Below are positions 18,002 through 25,720 of a stretch of 33,415 nucleotides of DNA, piece after piece. Both the position numbers and the translations under genes were made by a program. Origin of the DNA: Phreatobacter sp. GTDB taxonomy: Bacteria; Pseudomonadota; Alphaproteobacteria; Rhizobiales; Phreatobacteraceae. Location of the stretch: NCBI RefSeq assembly GCF_022843985.1, contig NZ_JALHMP010000038.1:1-33415 (forward strand). The letters are read 5' to 3'. Within the stretch, counting starts at the first letter, position 1. Each line of letters begins with the position of its first letter. Below the pieces are notes generated by a model. That model did not search any database, had not been told where the DNA came from, and saw nothing but the letters and a program-made list of their open reading frames with translations.

Positions 18002-18619
18002 ATGACGCCTATGCCCTATCCCGACCGCTTCTACCCCGTTGTCGACAGCATCCGTTCGCTGATGGATCTCGCCAATCTCGGCGTCGGCACGATCCAACTG
18101 CGGGTCAAGGGGCTCGGCGAGGCGCAGGCCGCGGCCCTCGTCCGCGAGGCCGTCGAATCGGTCGAGGGCCTGCCGGTCCGGCTGGTCATCAATGATTACT
18201 GGCGCGCCGCCATCGCCGGTGGGGCCCGCCATCTGCATCTCGGCCAGGAGGACCTCGCCACGGCCGACGTCCGGGCCATCCGGGCCGCGGGTCTGACGCT
18301 CGGGCTCTCGACCCACGACGAAGCCGAGCTCGACACCGCGCTCGCCCATGCGCCGGATTACATCGCCCTCGGTCCGATCTTCGAGACGACGGTCAAGGCC
18401 ATGCGCTTCGGCCCCCAGGGCCTCGACCGCATCGGCCAGTGGAAGAAGCGGATCGGCGCCATCCCGCTCGTCGCCATCGGTGGGATCACACTGGAACGCG
18501 CGCCCTCCGTCTGTGGCGCGGGGGCCGATTCGATCGCCGTCGTCTCCGACATCGCCAAGGCCGACGATCCCGAAACCCGGGTGCGCGAATGGCTGGCGCT
18601 GGAGCCAGCGGGAGATTGA
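18002..18619 (+). CDS. thiE: Thiamine-phosphate synthase
   Basis: Joins the pyrimidine pyrophosphate and thiazole phosphate moieties to thiamine monophosphate. The 205-residue TIM-barrel protein carries the family segments in order: GTIQLRVKGL (29-38), LVINDYWRAA (61-70), GARHLHLGQEDL (74-85), GLSTHDEAEL (101-110), DYIALGPIFETTVKA (119-133) and IPLVAIGGIT (154-163). ATG 18002 has AGGAG at 17988-17992; an upstream in-frame start at 17924 is unlikely. The N-terminus FYPVVDS differs from the usual YLVTD form, so this belongs to a divergent ThiE branch. No TPP riboswitch was recognised upstream; a TTGACT at 17919-17924 is a possible -35. Other thi genes are absent. Confidence 0.9.
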   Translation: MTPMPYPDRFYPVVDSIRSLMDLANLGVGTIQLRVKGLGEAQAAALVREAVESVEGLPVRLVINDYWRAAIAGGARHLHLGQEDLATADVRAIRAAGLTLGLSTHDEAELDTALAHAPDYIALGPIFETTVKAMRFGPQGLDRIGQWKKRIGAIPLVAIGGITLERAPSVCGAGADSIAVVSDIAKADDPETRVREWLALEPAGD

Positions 18620-18704
18620 GGGCTGACATTGGCTCGCGGCGCGAAGCCGTCGCCGATCCCCGTTGCTCGCTCTGCTCGCTCCTGCCCCTCTTCCGTCAGG
18701 CCCA

Positions 18705-18724
18705 GGCCTGTGCCGGGGGATGAC
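18705..18724 (-). repeat. Intergenic repeat motif, copy 2 (inverted)
   Basis: Read on the minus strand, 18724-18705 matches copy 1 at 17142-17159 except for two inserted G bases. It lies in the 201-base thiE-hemW gap, which contains no gene. Flanking sequence differs from copy 1. Confidence 0.4.
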
Positions 18725-18820
18725 GCGGAAGTCGCACGTTCCCCTAGCCATCCGGCCCCGGGAAAGCTACCTCACGCGGAGAGCCGCCGGACCTTCCGAC
18801 CGGCGCCGAGACCCTCGCCC

Positions 18821-20005
18821 ATGACCTTTTCCCCGCCAGGCACGGGGGGCCCGGACGATCCCGGCTTCGGAATCTATGTCCACTGGCCCTTCTGCGCCTC
18901 GAAATGCCCCTATTGCGACTTCAACAGCCATGTCCGGCATGTCGCGCCTGACCAGGCGCGCTTCGTCGCCGCCTTCGGCCGGGAACTGGCGACCGCGGCG
19001 CGGCGCACGCCCGGGCGCACCGTCTCCTCCATCTTCCTCGGCGGCGGCACGCCCTCGCTGATGGAGCCCGCCACGGTCGGCGCCATCCTCGACACCATCG
19101 CCCGGCTCTGGACCGTCGCGCCCGGTTGCGAGGTGACACTGGAGGCCAATCCGACCAGCGTCGAGGCGGAACGCTTCCGCGGCTTCCGCGCGGCAGGCGT
19201 CAACCGTGTCTCGCTCGGCGTCCAGGCGCTCGACGATGCCGACCTGAAGAGCCTCGGCCGCACCCACTCGGCCGATGAGGCCCTGCGTGCCGTCGACGTC
19301 GCCCGCCGCCATTTCGACCGCTATTCCTTCGACCTCATCTATGCCCGGCCCGGCCAGACCGAAGCAGGATGGGAGGCGGAGCTGCGGCGCGCCATCGCGG
19401 AAGCGGCCGAGCACCTGTCGCTCTACCAGCTCACCATCGAGCCCGACACGATGTTCGAGGCCCTTTACAAGGCCGGCAAGCTGGCCATGCCCGATGCGGA
19501 GATGGGGCGTGTCCTCTATGATCTGACGCAAGCCGTCTGCACCGAGGCGGGCCTTCCGGCCTATGAGATTTCCAATCACGCGCGCCCCGGCGCCGAATGC
19601 CGCCACAACCTCATCTACTGGCGATCCGGCGACTTTGTCGGCGCGGGGCCCGGCGCGCATGGGCGGCTCTCCCTCGGCAACGGCCGGGTGGCGACCTCGA
19701 CCGAAAGGCACCCGGAGACCTGGCTGGAGTGCGTCGAGAAACAGGGCTCCGGCATCGTCGCCGAGGAACACCTCGCGCAGATGGACAATGCCGACGAGTT
19801 CCTGGTCATGGGCCTGCGTCTCGCCGAGGGCATCGATCTGTCGCGCTACGCGGCGCTGTCCGGCACGCCGCTCGATCCCGAGCGCATCGCCTTCCTGGCC
19901 GATCAGGGCTTCGTCCAATACCTGCCGGGCGGCCGGCTGAAGGTCACGCCGACGGGGTTTCCGGTCCTCAATGCGGTGGTCGCCGACCTGGCGCAAGCGG
20001 GCTAG
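18821..20005 (+). CDS. hemW: Heme chaperone HemW (radical SAM)
   Basis: The 394-residue radical-SAM protein is of the HemN/HemW group. The cluster motif CASKCPYC supplies Cys25, Cys29 and Cys32 (CX3CX2C), followed by DFN, as in HemW; true HemN has a fourth Cys directly after the third. Conserved later segments include FLGGGTPSLM, EANPTSVEAERFR, GVNRVSLGVQALDD and LYQLTIEP. A C-terminal HemW domain follows. HemW is thought to bind heme and deliver it to respiratory proteins rather than to oxidise coproporphyrinogen. ATG 18821 is preferred over an extension to 18629, since it gives the normal length and the IYVHWPFC segment near the N-terminus. It precedes the redox regulator genes regB-regA by 94 bases. 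Confidence 0.95.
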   Translation: MTFSPPGTGGPDDPGFGIYVHWPFCASKCPYCDFNSHVRHVAPDQARFVAAFGRELATAARRTPGRTVSSIFLGGGTPSLMEPATVGAILDTIARLWTVAPGCEVTLEANPTSVEAERFRGFRAAGVNRVSLGVQALDDADLKSLGRTHSADEALRAVDVARRHFDRYSFDLIYARPGQTEAGWEAELRRAIAEAAEHLSLYQLTIEPDTMFEALYKAGKLAMPDAEMGRVLYDLTQAVCTEAGLPAYEISNHARPGAECRHNLIYWRSGDFVGAGPGAHGRLSLGNGRVATSTERHPETWLECVEKQGSGIVAEEHLAQMDNADEFLVMGLRLAEGIDLSRYAALSGTPLDPERIAFLADQGFVQYLPGGRLKVTPTGFPVLNAVVADLAQAG

Positions 20006-20099
20006 CGGCGGGTCGCAACGGGGAGCGCGGCATGCCGCCGCTGGTGGCCCGCGACGGCGCGGCTTGGCTTTTGCCCGGCGAAGCGCCTAGTTTCGGAAG

Positions 20100-21482
20100 A
20101 TGCCCAATGCCCTGCTTCCCTCGATGATCGACACCGCGCCGGCCATGCGCAGCCTGCGCCTCGAGACGCTGATCCGCCTGCGCTGGTTCGCCGTGGTCGG
20201 CCAGACCACCGCCATCGTGGCGGTCTATTGGGGCCTGAACGCCGACCTGCCGCTCGATCTCTGCCTGCTCGCGGTGGCCGCCTCGGCCTGGATCAACATC
20301 ACGCTGCGCCTGCGCTATCCGGCAAACCACCGCCTCTCGCCGCTGGAAGCCGGGTTCTCCCTCGCCTGGGACATCGTCCAGCTTGCCATGCTGCTCTACC
20401 TGACCGGCGGCCTGGAAAATCCTTTCTCCTTCCTCTTTCTCGGTCCGGTCCTCATTTCGGCGACGTCCCAGCCGCCGCGGACCACGCTGCTCCTCGGGCT
20501 CCTGACCGTCGTCTGCGCCACCTTCGTCGGCTACATCCACATGCCCCTGCCCTGGGAGTGGAAGAACGATCTTCGGTTGCCGCCCCTCTACCTGATCGGC
20601 GTCTATGTGGCGCTGCTGATCTGCCTGTCCTTCATCGGCCTCTATGTCTGGCAGGTGGCCGAGGAACAGCGCCAGCTCACCGACGCCCTCACCGCCACAG
20701 AGCTCGTCCTCGCCCGCGAGCAGCACCTCTCCCAGCTCGATGGCCTCGCCGCCGCCGCCGCCCATGAACTCGGCACGCCGCTCGCCACCATCGCCCTCGT
20801 CACCAAGGAACTCGCCGGCGTCCTGCCAAAAGACGGCCCCATCGGCGAGGACATGACCCTGCTGCGCGAGCAGGTGCAGCGCTGCCGCGACATCCTCGCC
20901 AAGCTCAAGAGCCTGTCGAGCGGAGACGCGCCCTTCGATACGATGTCGCTGGCCCAGTTGATTGAGGAGGTGGCGCAGCCGCACCGCTTCTTCGACATCG
21001 CCATCACCGTCGACCTGCCCGACAAGCGCGACGGCGAACCGCTCATCGCCCGCAATCCCGGCCTCCTCTATGGTCTCGGCAACATCGTGGAGAACGCCGT
21101 CGACTTCGCACGGTCCGCTGTGGTGATCGCCGCCCGCTGGGACGAGGAGGCCGTCACGGTGACCATCATCGACGATGGCCCGGGCCTTGCGCCCGACATT
21201 CTCGAGCGCGTCGGCGAGCCCTACCTGACCCGCCGTGGCAAGGGGCGCGGCCGCGGCCGTCGGGCCTCCTCGACGGAGGATCCGGGCGAGGAGAAGGCAG
21301 GCATGGGTCTGGGTGTCTTCATCGCCAAGACCCTGTTGCAGCGCTCCGGCGCGCGCGTGACCTACCGCAACCGGCCGGGGCTCGAAACCGGCGCGATCGT
21401 CGAGGTAACCTGGCCGCGTAGCGCCTTCGGATCGGCGGCAAGCGGCGGATCGTCGCGGCTGCAAGTGGCGGCGACGCCTTGA
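20100..21482 (+). CDS. regB: Redox sensor histidine kinase RegB/ActS/PrrB type
   Basis: The 460-residue membrane kinase senses respiratory redox state and phosphorylates RegA. Six hydrophobic segments span about residues 25-190. The ubiquinone-sensing heptad GGLENPF is at 103-109. The dimerisation domain holds AAAAHELGTPLATI with phospho-acceptor His222. The redox cysteine equivalent to Rhodobacter RegB Cys265 appears as Cys262 in QRCRDIL. The ATP-binding domain has N-box ENAVDF, G1 DDGPGLA and G2 GMGLGVFIAK. Between the G boxes is a strongly basic stretch, RRGKGRGRGRRASS. The start is uncertain: ATG 20100 has GGAAG only directly before it, and ATGs at 20124 and 20145 remain possible. The 94-base gap upstream holds a weak promoter-like TTGGCT/CCTAGT. 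Confidence 0.95.
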   Translation: MPNALLPSMIDTAPAMRSLRLETLIRLRWFAVVGQTTAIVAVYWGLNADLPLDLCLLAVAASAWINITLRLRYPANHRLSPLEAGFSLAWDIVQLAMLLYLTGGLENPFSFLFLGPVLISATSQPPRTTLLLGLLTVVCATFVGYIHMPLPWEWKNDLRLPPLYLIGVYVALLICLSFIGLYVWQVAEEQRQLTDALTATELVLAREQHLSQLDGLAAAAAHELGTPLATIALVTKELAGVLPKDGPIGEDMTLLREQVQRCRDILAKLKSLSSGDAPFDTMSLAQLIEEVAQPHRFFDIAITVDLPDKRDGEPLIARNPGLLYGLGNIVENAVDFARSAVVIAARWDEEAVTVTIIDDGPGLAPDILERVGEPYLTRRGKGRGRGRRASSTEDPGEEKAGMGLGVFIAKTLLQRSGARVTYRNRPGLETGAIVEVTWPRSAFGSAASGGSSRLQVAATP

Positions 21483-21559
21483 GCTGAGAGGCCCGCGACC
21501 CTACATCGCGGGTTAAGTCAGCAGTCCGTGACAGTTCCCCTCACCGAGGAGAGAGACCG

Positions 21560-22132
21560 ATGCTTCCGACCGAGTCCGGCGCGCAGACGCCCGAGTTTGC
21601 GCTTCCCGCGGATCGTTCCCTGCTCCTGGTCGATGACGACAAGCCTTTCCTGCAGCGCCTCTCCCGGGCGATGGAAGCCCGAGGCTTCCAGGTCACGGCG
21701 GCAGAAAGCGTCGCCGAAGGGCTCGCCGCGGTTGCAACCCGGCCGCCGGCCTTCGCGGTGGTCGACATGCGCCTCGGCGACGGCAATGGGCTCGACGTCA
21801 TCTCCGCGCTGAATGAGGCTCGGCCCGACGCTCGCGGCGTGATCCTCACCGGCTATGGCAATATCGCGACGGCCGTCACGGCGGTGAAGCTCGGCGCTGT
21901 CGACTATCTCGCCAAGCCCGCCGATGCCGACGAGGTCTTCGCCGCGCTGCTCGCCCTTGCCGGCAAGACCGCCGACCTTCCGGAGAATCCGATGTCGGCC
22001 GACCGCGTACGCTGGGAGCACATCCAGCGGATCTACGAGCTGTGTAGCCGCAATGTGTCGGAAACCGCCCGGCGCCTCGGCATGCACCGCCGCACGCTCC
22101 AGCGCATCCTCGCCAAGCGCGCTCCGCGCTGA
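21560..22132 (+). CDS. regA: Redox response regulator RegA/ActR/PrrA type
   Basis: Partner of RegB; controls genes for respiration, carbon and nitrogen fixation and photosynthesis in related bacteria. The 190-residue protein has a receiver domain (SLLLVDDDKPFLQRL from about residue 20; phospho-acceptor Asp69 in VVDMRLGDGNG; conserved Thr in ILTGYG; Lys in LAKPAD). A short linker leads to a Fis-type helix-turn-helix (NVSETARRLGMHRRTLQRILAK, about 166-187), which is highly conserved in this family. The ribosome site GAGGAGAGAG lies just before ATG 21560. It is 77 bases after regB. It converges with mmcB. Confidence 0.97.
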   Translation: MLPTESGAQTPEFALPADRSLLLVDDDKPFLQRLSRAMEARGFQVTAAESVAEGLAAVATRPPAFAVVDMRLGDGNGLDVISALNEARPDARGVILTGYGNIATAVTAVKLGAVDYLAKPADADEVFAALLALAGKTADLPENPMSADRVRWEHIQRIYELCSRNVSETARRLGMHRRTLQRILAKRAPR

Positions 22133-22160
22133 GCGCAAGCCGACGCGCCTTTGCCGCGTC

Positions 22161-22634
22161 CTACAGGTCCGACTGCCCCCGGGCCTGCGGGTCACAGAGC
22201 AGCGTCATCCGCCCGGCTGCGGCCCGCGCGAAGCGCAGCATCATCACCTTGCGCGTCGGGGCCGGCAGGGCGGCCGACTGGCCCTCTCGAACCAGGTCGG
22301 CGCCATGGGCATCGGCGAGAATGAGGCCGGCACTTTCCGGCAGCAGGCCAACGGGAAAGTCGGGCGCCACGGCGAAAAGCACGCGATCGGCATGGGCACG
22401 GTAGTCGCCCCATTTGGCGTCGGTGCGGAAATCCTGGACCGACGACTTGATCTCGACGATCCACAACGCGCCTTTGCGCGACAGCGCCGTCAGGTCGGCG
22501 CGGCGGCCGGATGGCAGCGGCAGTTCGGGCACCACGGCGAAATCCATGGCCGCCAGCAACCGGGTCGTGCCGCGCGCGATGGCGCGGGCCCCCGGCGACT
22601 GGCGGCCGTCGATCGGCGGGACGGGTGAAGGCAT
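22161..22634 (-). CDS. mmcB: MmcB-family DNA repair protein
   Basis: The 157-residue protein has a PD-(D/E)xK-like nuclease core: LPSGRRADLTAL, LWIVEIKSSVQDF (the E-x-K), KWGDYRAHADRVLFAVAPDFP and AGLILADAHGADLV, ending with MMLRFARAAAGRMTLL. This matches alphaproteobacterial MmcB, named for its effect on mitomycin C sensitivity in Caulobacter and LexA-dependent there; activity on DNA is not well defined. ATG 22634 (MPSPVPPIDGRQS) is the chosen start from similarity of form to relatives. ATGs at 22649 and 22658 are in frame and possible. Convergent with regA, and divergent from rpsO with about 230 bases between. Confidence 0.9.
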   Translation of the reverse strand: MPSPVPPIDGRQSPGARAIARGTTRLLAAMDFAVVPELPLPSGRRADLTALSRKGALWIVEIKSSVQDFRTDAKWGDYRAHADRVLFAVAPDFPVGLLPESAGLILADAHGADLVREGQSAALPAPTRKVMMLRFARAAAGRMTLLCDPQARGQSDL

Positions 22635-22704
22635 GGCTGATCCGAACATCGGGCCCATCCTGCCGCAGACCCGCCAGGAATGAAACGGGAACATGTCCAA
22701 TCGC

Positions 22705-22732
22705 TTCCCTTGCTGCCATTTTCGTGTATAAG
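22705..22732 (+). promoter_or_regulatory. Probable rpsO promoter
   Basis: A clear -10-like TATAAG lies at 22727-22732. The -35 is weak; TTCCCT at 22705-22710 is at 16-base spacing, and a nearby TTGCTG (22710) is too close. Transcription would begin near 22739, giving a leader of about 125 nt. The spacing to -35 is the weak point. Confidence 0.35.
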
Positions 22733-22739
22733 CCGCGCC

Positions 22740-22764
22740 TCCGGCCTCCGCTGCGGAAGCCGGA
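22740..22764 (+). promoter_or_regulatory. Hairpin at the 5' end of the rpsO leader
   Basis: TCCGGC (22740-22745) pairs with GCCGGA (22759-22764), and inside it TCCG (22747-22750) pairs with CGGA (22754-22757). Only one C/A mismatch separates the two stems. It would form at the very start of the rpsO transcript and could protect the 5' end or take part in S15 autoregulation; neither is shown. Confidence 0.45.
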
Positions 22765-22863
22765 CCGTGCCCTGCGCCCGATCGCGCTCCACGGCCATCC
22801 GACCGCGCTGGACGACATCCCGGCGCCGGCCGCATCGATCCATTCCCACAGAAGGAACACCCG

Positions 22864-23133
22864 ATGTCGATTTCCGACGCCCGCAAGGCCGAACTGATCC
22901 TGGAATATGCCACCAAGACCGGCGACACCGGTTCGCCCGAAGTCCAGGTGGCCATTCTCACCGAGCGCATCACCAACCTGACCGACCACTTCAAGACCCA
23001 CGCGAAGGACAACCATTCCCGCCGCGGCCTGCTGAAGATGGTCTCTGCCCGCCGTTCGCTCCTCGACTATGTGAAGCGCAAGGACGAGGCCCGCTATAAA
23101 TCGCTCATCGAGCGCCTCGGCATCCGCCGCTGA
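22864..23133 (+). CDS. rpsO: 30S ribosomal protein S15
   Basis: The 89-residue protein has the normal length for S15. It binds 16S rRNA early in assembly of the small-subunit platform. Family segments are [48 protein letters not shown] and a C-terminal [12 protein letters not shown] 22864 follows GAAGGAAC at a good distance. It is followed by two hairpins and pnp, the standard rpsO-pnp arrangement. Confidence 0.99.
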   Translation: MSISDARKAELILEYATKTGDTGSPEVQVAILTERITNLTDHFKTHAKDNHSRRGLLKMVSARRSLLDYVKRKDEARYKSLIERLGIRR

Positions 23134-23144
23134 ACCGATCGGAC

Positions 23145-23173
23145 CGGCCCCGGCGGATCACCGCACGGGGCCG
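23145..23173 (+). terminator. rpsO-pnp intergenic hairpin 1
   Basis: CGGCCCCG (23145-23152) pairs with CGGGGCCG (23166-23173), and inside it GCGG (23153-23156) pairs with CCGC (23161-23164) around ATCA; one A bulges. It begins 11 bases after the rpsO stop. The following AGCCTTATT is only weakly T-rich, so partial termination or RNA processing is likelier than full stop. Confidence 0.6.
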
Positions 23174-23184
23174 AGCCTTATTCC

Positions 23185-23208
23185 GGGCTTCCGGTGACCG
23201 GAACGCCC
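23185..23208 (+). terminator. rpsO-pnp intergenic hairpin 2
   Basis: GGGC-TTCCGG (23185-23194) pairs with CCGGAA-C-GCCC (23198-23208) around TGA, with one bulged C; TTCTTCC follows. Together with hairpin 1 it forms a tandem structure between rpsO and pnp, where E. coli also has a terminator and processing sites. Confidence 0.55.
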
Positions 23209-23297
23209 TTCTTCCATCGCAGGCCGCGACCCGCGCGACCTGCGCGCCAACAAGGCCAAATCCACTGGACGCGTCGACCGCCATGGCAGGATCGCAA

Positions 23298-23333
23298 GGG
23301 GCTCGGGATCGCTAGATCCTGAGAACGAGCCTC
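23298..23333 (+). promoter_or_regulatory. pnp leader hairpin
   Basis: GGCTCG (23300-23305) pairs with CGAGCC (23326-23331), extended by G23298/C23333, and an inner GGATC (23306-23310) pairs with GATCC (23315-23319) around GCTA. It lies 56 bases before the pnp start. In E. coli pnp is autoregulated through an RNase III-cut leader stem; an equivalent role here is inference. Confidence 0.45.
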
Positions 23334-23388
23334 TCGCCGTCTTGCGCATGGCCGTCTGCCGTCCGATCCGTCCGAGAAAGGAAACAAG

Positions 23389-25533
23389 ATGTTCGAAACC
23401 CATCGCGAGGAGATCACCTGGGGTGGTCGCAAGCTCGTGCTCGAGACCGGCAAGGTCGCCCGCCAGGCCCATGGCGCCGTGCTCGCCACCTATGGCGAGA
23501 CCACCGTGCTTGCCACCGTCGTCTCCAACTACGAGCCGAAGGCCGGCATTGACTTCTTCCCGCTGACCGTCAACTACCAGGAGAAGTATTTCGCCGCCGG
23601 ACGCATCCCGGGCGGCTACTTCAAGCGCGAGGGCCAGCCGACCGAGCGCGAGACGCTGATCTCCCGCCTGATCGACCGTCCGATCCGCCCCCTCTTCGTC
23701 GAGGGCTACAAGAACGAGACCCAGGTCGTCATCACCACGCTCTCCCATGACATGGAGAACGACCCCGACGTGCTCGCCATGGTCGCCGCCTCTGCCGCGC
23801 TGACCCTGTCCGGCGTGCCCTTCATGGGCCCGGTGGGCGCCGCCCGCGTCGGCTATATCGACGGCGAATATGTGCTGAACCCCTATGTCGACGACATGAA
23901 GGAGTCGAAGCTCGACCTCGTCGTCGCCGGCACCGCCGACGCCGTGCTGATGGTGGAATCGGAGGCGCAGGAGCTCTCCGAGGAGATCATGCTCGGTGCC
24001 GTCATGTTCGGCCACAAGTACTTCCAGCCGATCATCAACGCGATCATCGCGCTGGCCGACAAGGCCGCCAAGGAGCCGCGCGATTTCACCCCGCCGGACC
24101 ATTCGGCGCTGGAGAAAGAGATCCTCGCCCTGGTCGAGAAGGACCTGCGCGCCGCCTATACGATCCGCGAGAAGACCGCCCGCTACGCCGCCGTCGGCGA
24201 AGTGAAGAAGAAGGCTCTCGAGGCCTTCACCGGCGAAGGCAAGCACGACAAGCTGGTCGTCGCCGGCGTCTTCAAGGAGCTCGAGGCCAAGGTCGTCCGC
24301 TGGAACATCCTCGACACCGGCAGCCGCATCGACGGCCGTGACCTCGTCACCGTCCGCCCGATCGTCTCCGAGGTCGGCATCCTGCCGCGCACCCACGGCT
24401 CGGCCCTGTTCACCCGTGGCGAGACCCAGGCGATGGTCGTCACCACGCTCGGCACCGCCGAGGACGAGCAGTTCATCGACTCGCTGACGGGCACCTACAA
24501 GGAGAACTTCCTCCTGCACTACAACTTCCCCCCCTTCTCGGTGGGTGAAGCCGGCCGCATGGGCCGTCCTGGCCGCCGCGAAGTCGGCCACGGCAAGCTC
24601 GCCTGGCGCGCCGTCCATCCGATGCTGCCCGAGCGCCACGAGTTCCCCTACACGATCCGCGTCGTGTCGGAGATCACCGAGTCGAACGGGTCGTCCTCCA
24701 TGGCCACGGTCTGCGGCGCCTCGCTGGCGCTGATGGATGCCGGCGTGCCGATCAAGCGGCCGGTGGCTGGCATCGCCATGGGCCTGATCCTCGAGGGCGA
24801 GCGCTATGCGGTGCTCTCCGACATCCTCGGCGACGAGGACCATCTCGGCGACATGGACTTCAAGGTCGCCGGCACCGCCGAGGGCATCACCTCGCTGCAG
24901 ATGGACATCAAGATCGCCGGCATCACCGAGGAGATCATGAAGGTCGCCCTCGGCCAGGCCAAGGGCGGCCGCGAGCACATCCTCGACGAGATGGCCAAGG
25001 CCCTGACTTCGGCCCGCGCCGAGCTCGGCGAGCACGCCCCACGCATCGAGAGCTTCAAGATCCCCACCGACAAGATCCGTGAAGTGATCGGCACCGGCGG
25101 CAAGGTGATCCGCGAGATCGTCGAGAAGACCGGCGCCAAGGTGAACATCGAGGACGACGGCACCGTGAAGGTGGCCTCGGCCAACGGCGAGCAGATCCGC
25201 GCCGCGGTGAACTGGATCAAGTCGATCACGCAGGAGCCCGAGCTCGGCATGATCTACGAGGGCACCGTGGTGAAGGTCGTCGATTTCGGCGCCTTCGTGA
25301 ACTTCTTCGGTTCGCGCGACGGCCTCGTCCACATCTCGCAGCTCGCCAACAACCGCGTCGGCAAGGTCACCGACGTGGTCAAGGAGGGCGACAAGGTGAA
25401 GGTGAAGCTCCTCGGCTTCGACGATCGCGGCAAGACCCGCCTGTCCATGAAGGTCGTCGACCAGGCGACCGGCGAGGACCTCGAGAAGAAGCAGAAGGAA
25501 GCCGCCGCCGAAGAGGGCGACGCTGCGGAGTGA
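23389..25533 (+). CDS. pnp: Polyribonucleotide nucleotidyltransferase (PNPase)
   Basis: Phosphorolytic 3'-5' exoribonuclease of mRNA decay and the degradosome. The 714-residue protein has all domains in order. The first RNase PH domain (about 1-210) includes [20 protein letters not shown]. An alpha-helical domain (about 230-300) follows. The catalytic second RNase PH domain (about 310-540) has [23 protein letters not shown] and [24 protein letters not shown] domain (about 555-615) has [11 protein letters not shown], and an S1 domain (about 620-690) has [20 protein letters not shown]. An acidic/Lys tail ends it. ATG 23389 follows GAAAGGAAAC. The leader contains hairpins that may serve autoregulation; a strong terminator follows. 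Confidence 0.99.
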   Translation: MFETHREEITWGGRKLVLETGKVARQAHGAVLATYGETTVLATVVSNYEPKAGIDFFPLTVNYQEKYFAAGRIPGGYFKREGQPTERETLISRLIDRPIRPLFVEGYKNETQVVITTLSHDMENDPDVLAMVAASAALTLSGVPFMGPVGAARVGYIDGEYVLNPYVDDMKESKLDLVVAGTADAVLMVESEAQELSEEIMLGAVMFGHKYFQPIINAIIALADKAAKEPRDFTPPDHSALEKEILALVEKDLRAAYTIREKTARYAAVGEVKKKALEAFTGEGKHDKLVVAGVFKELEAKVVRWNILDTGSRIDGRDLVTVRPIVSEVGILPRTHGSALFTRGETQAMVVTTLGTAEDEQFIDSLTGTYKENFLLHYNFPPFSVGEAGRMGRPGRREVGHGKLAWRAVHPMLPERHEFPYTIRVVSEITESNGSSSMATVCGASLALMDAGVPIKRPVAGIAMGLILEGERYAVLSDILGDEDHLGDMDFKVAGTAEGITSLQMDIKIAGITEEIMKVALGQAKGGREHILDEMAKALTSARAELGEHAPRIESFKIPTDKIREVIGTGGKVIREIVEKTGAKVNIEDDGTVKVASANGEQIRAAVNWIKSITQEPELGMIYEGTVVKVVDFGAFVNFFGSRDGLVHISQLANNRVGKVTDVVKEGDKVKVKLLGFDDRGKTRLSMKVVDQATGEDLEKKQKEAAAEEGDAAE

Positions 25534-25570
25534 TCCGCCTCGCCGTCTTTTGAAGGCTCGAGACACCGGA

Positions 25571-25595
25571 AGGGCGGCCCGCGGGCCGCCCTTTT
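25571..25595 (+). terminator. Intrinsic terminator of pnp
   Basis: AGGGCGGCCC (25571-25580) pairs with GGGCCGCCCT (25583-25592) around the 2-base loop GC, a 10-bp stem, and the run TTTT (25592-25595) follows. It lies 38 bases after the pnp stop. The rest of the 25596-25720 gap to the convergent gene holds nothing recognised. Confidence 0.9.
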
Positions 25596-25720
25596 CGCTG
25601 GGCGGTCACGCCACGAGAACAACGGTCTCGTCGTCGAGCGCCACATCACGCCCGCGCCCCCCATGGCCCCTGGATCGACGCGCCGGCGCGCGAATCGCAT
25701 GGGCCGCGACGGCAAAGACT

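Noticed and set aside
23158-25566. Long minus-strand open frame opposite pnp
   Set aside because: Shadow of the pnp codon pattern; low-complexity translation and no recognisable family.
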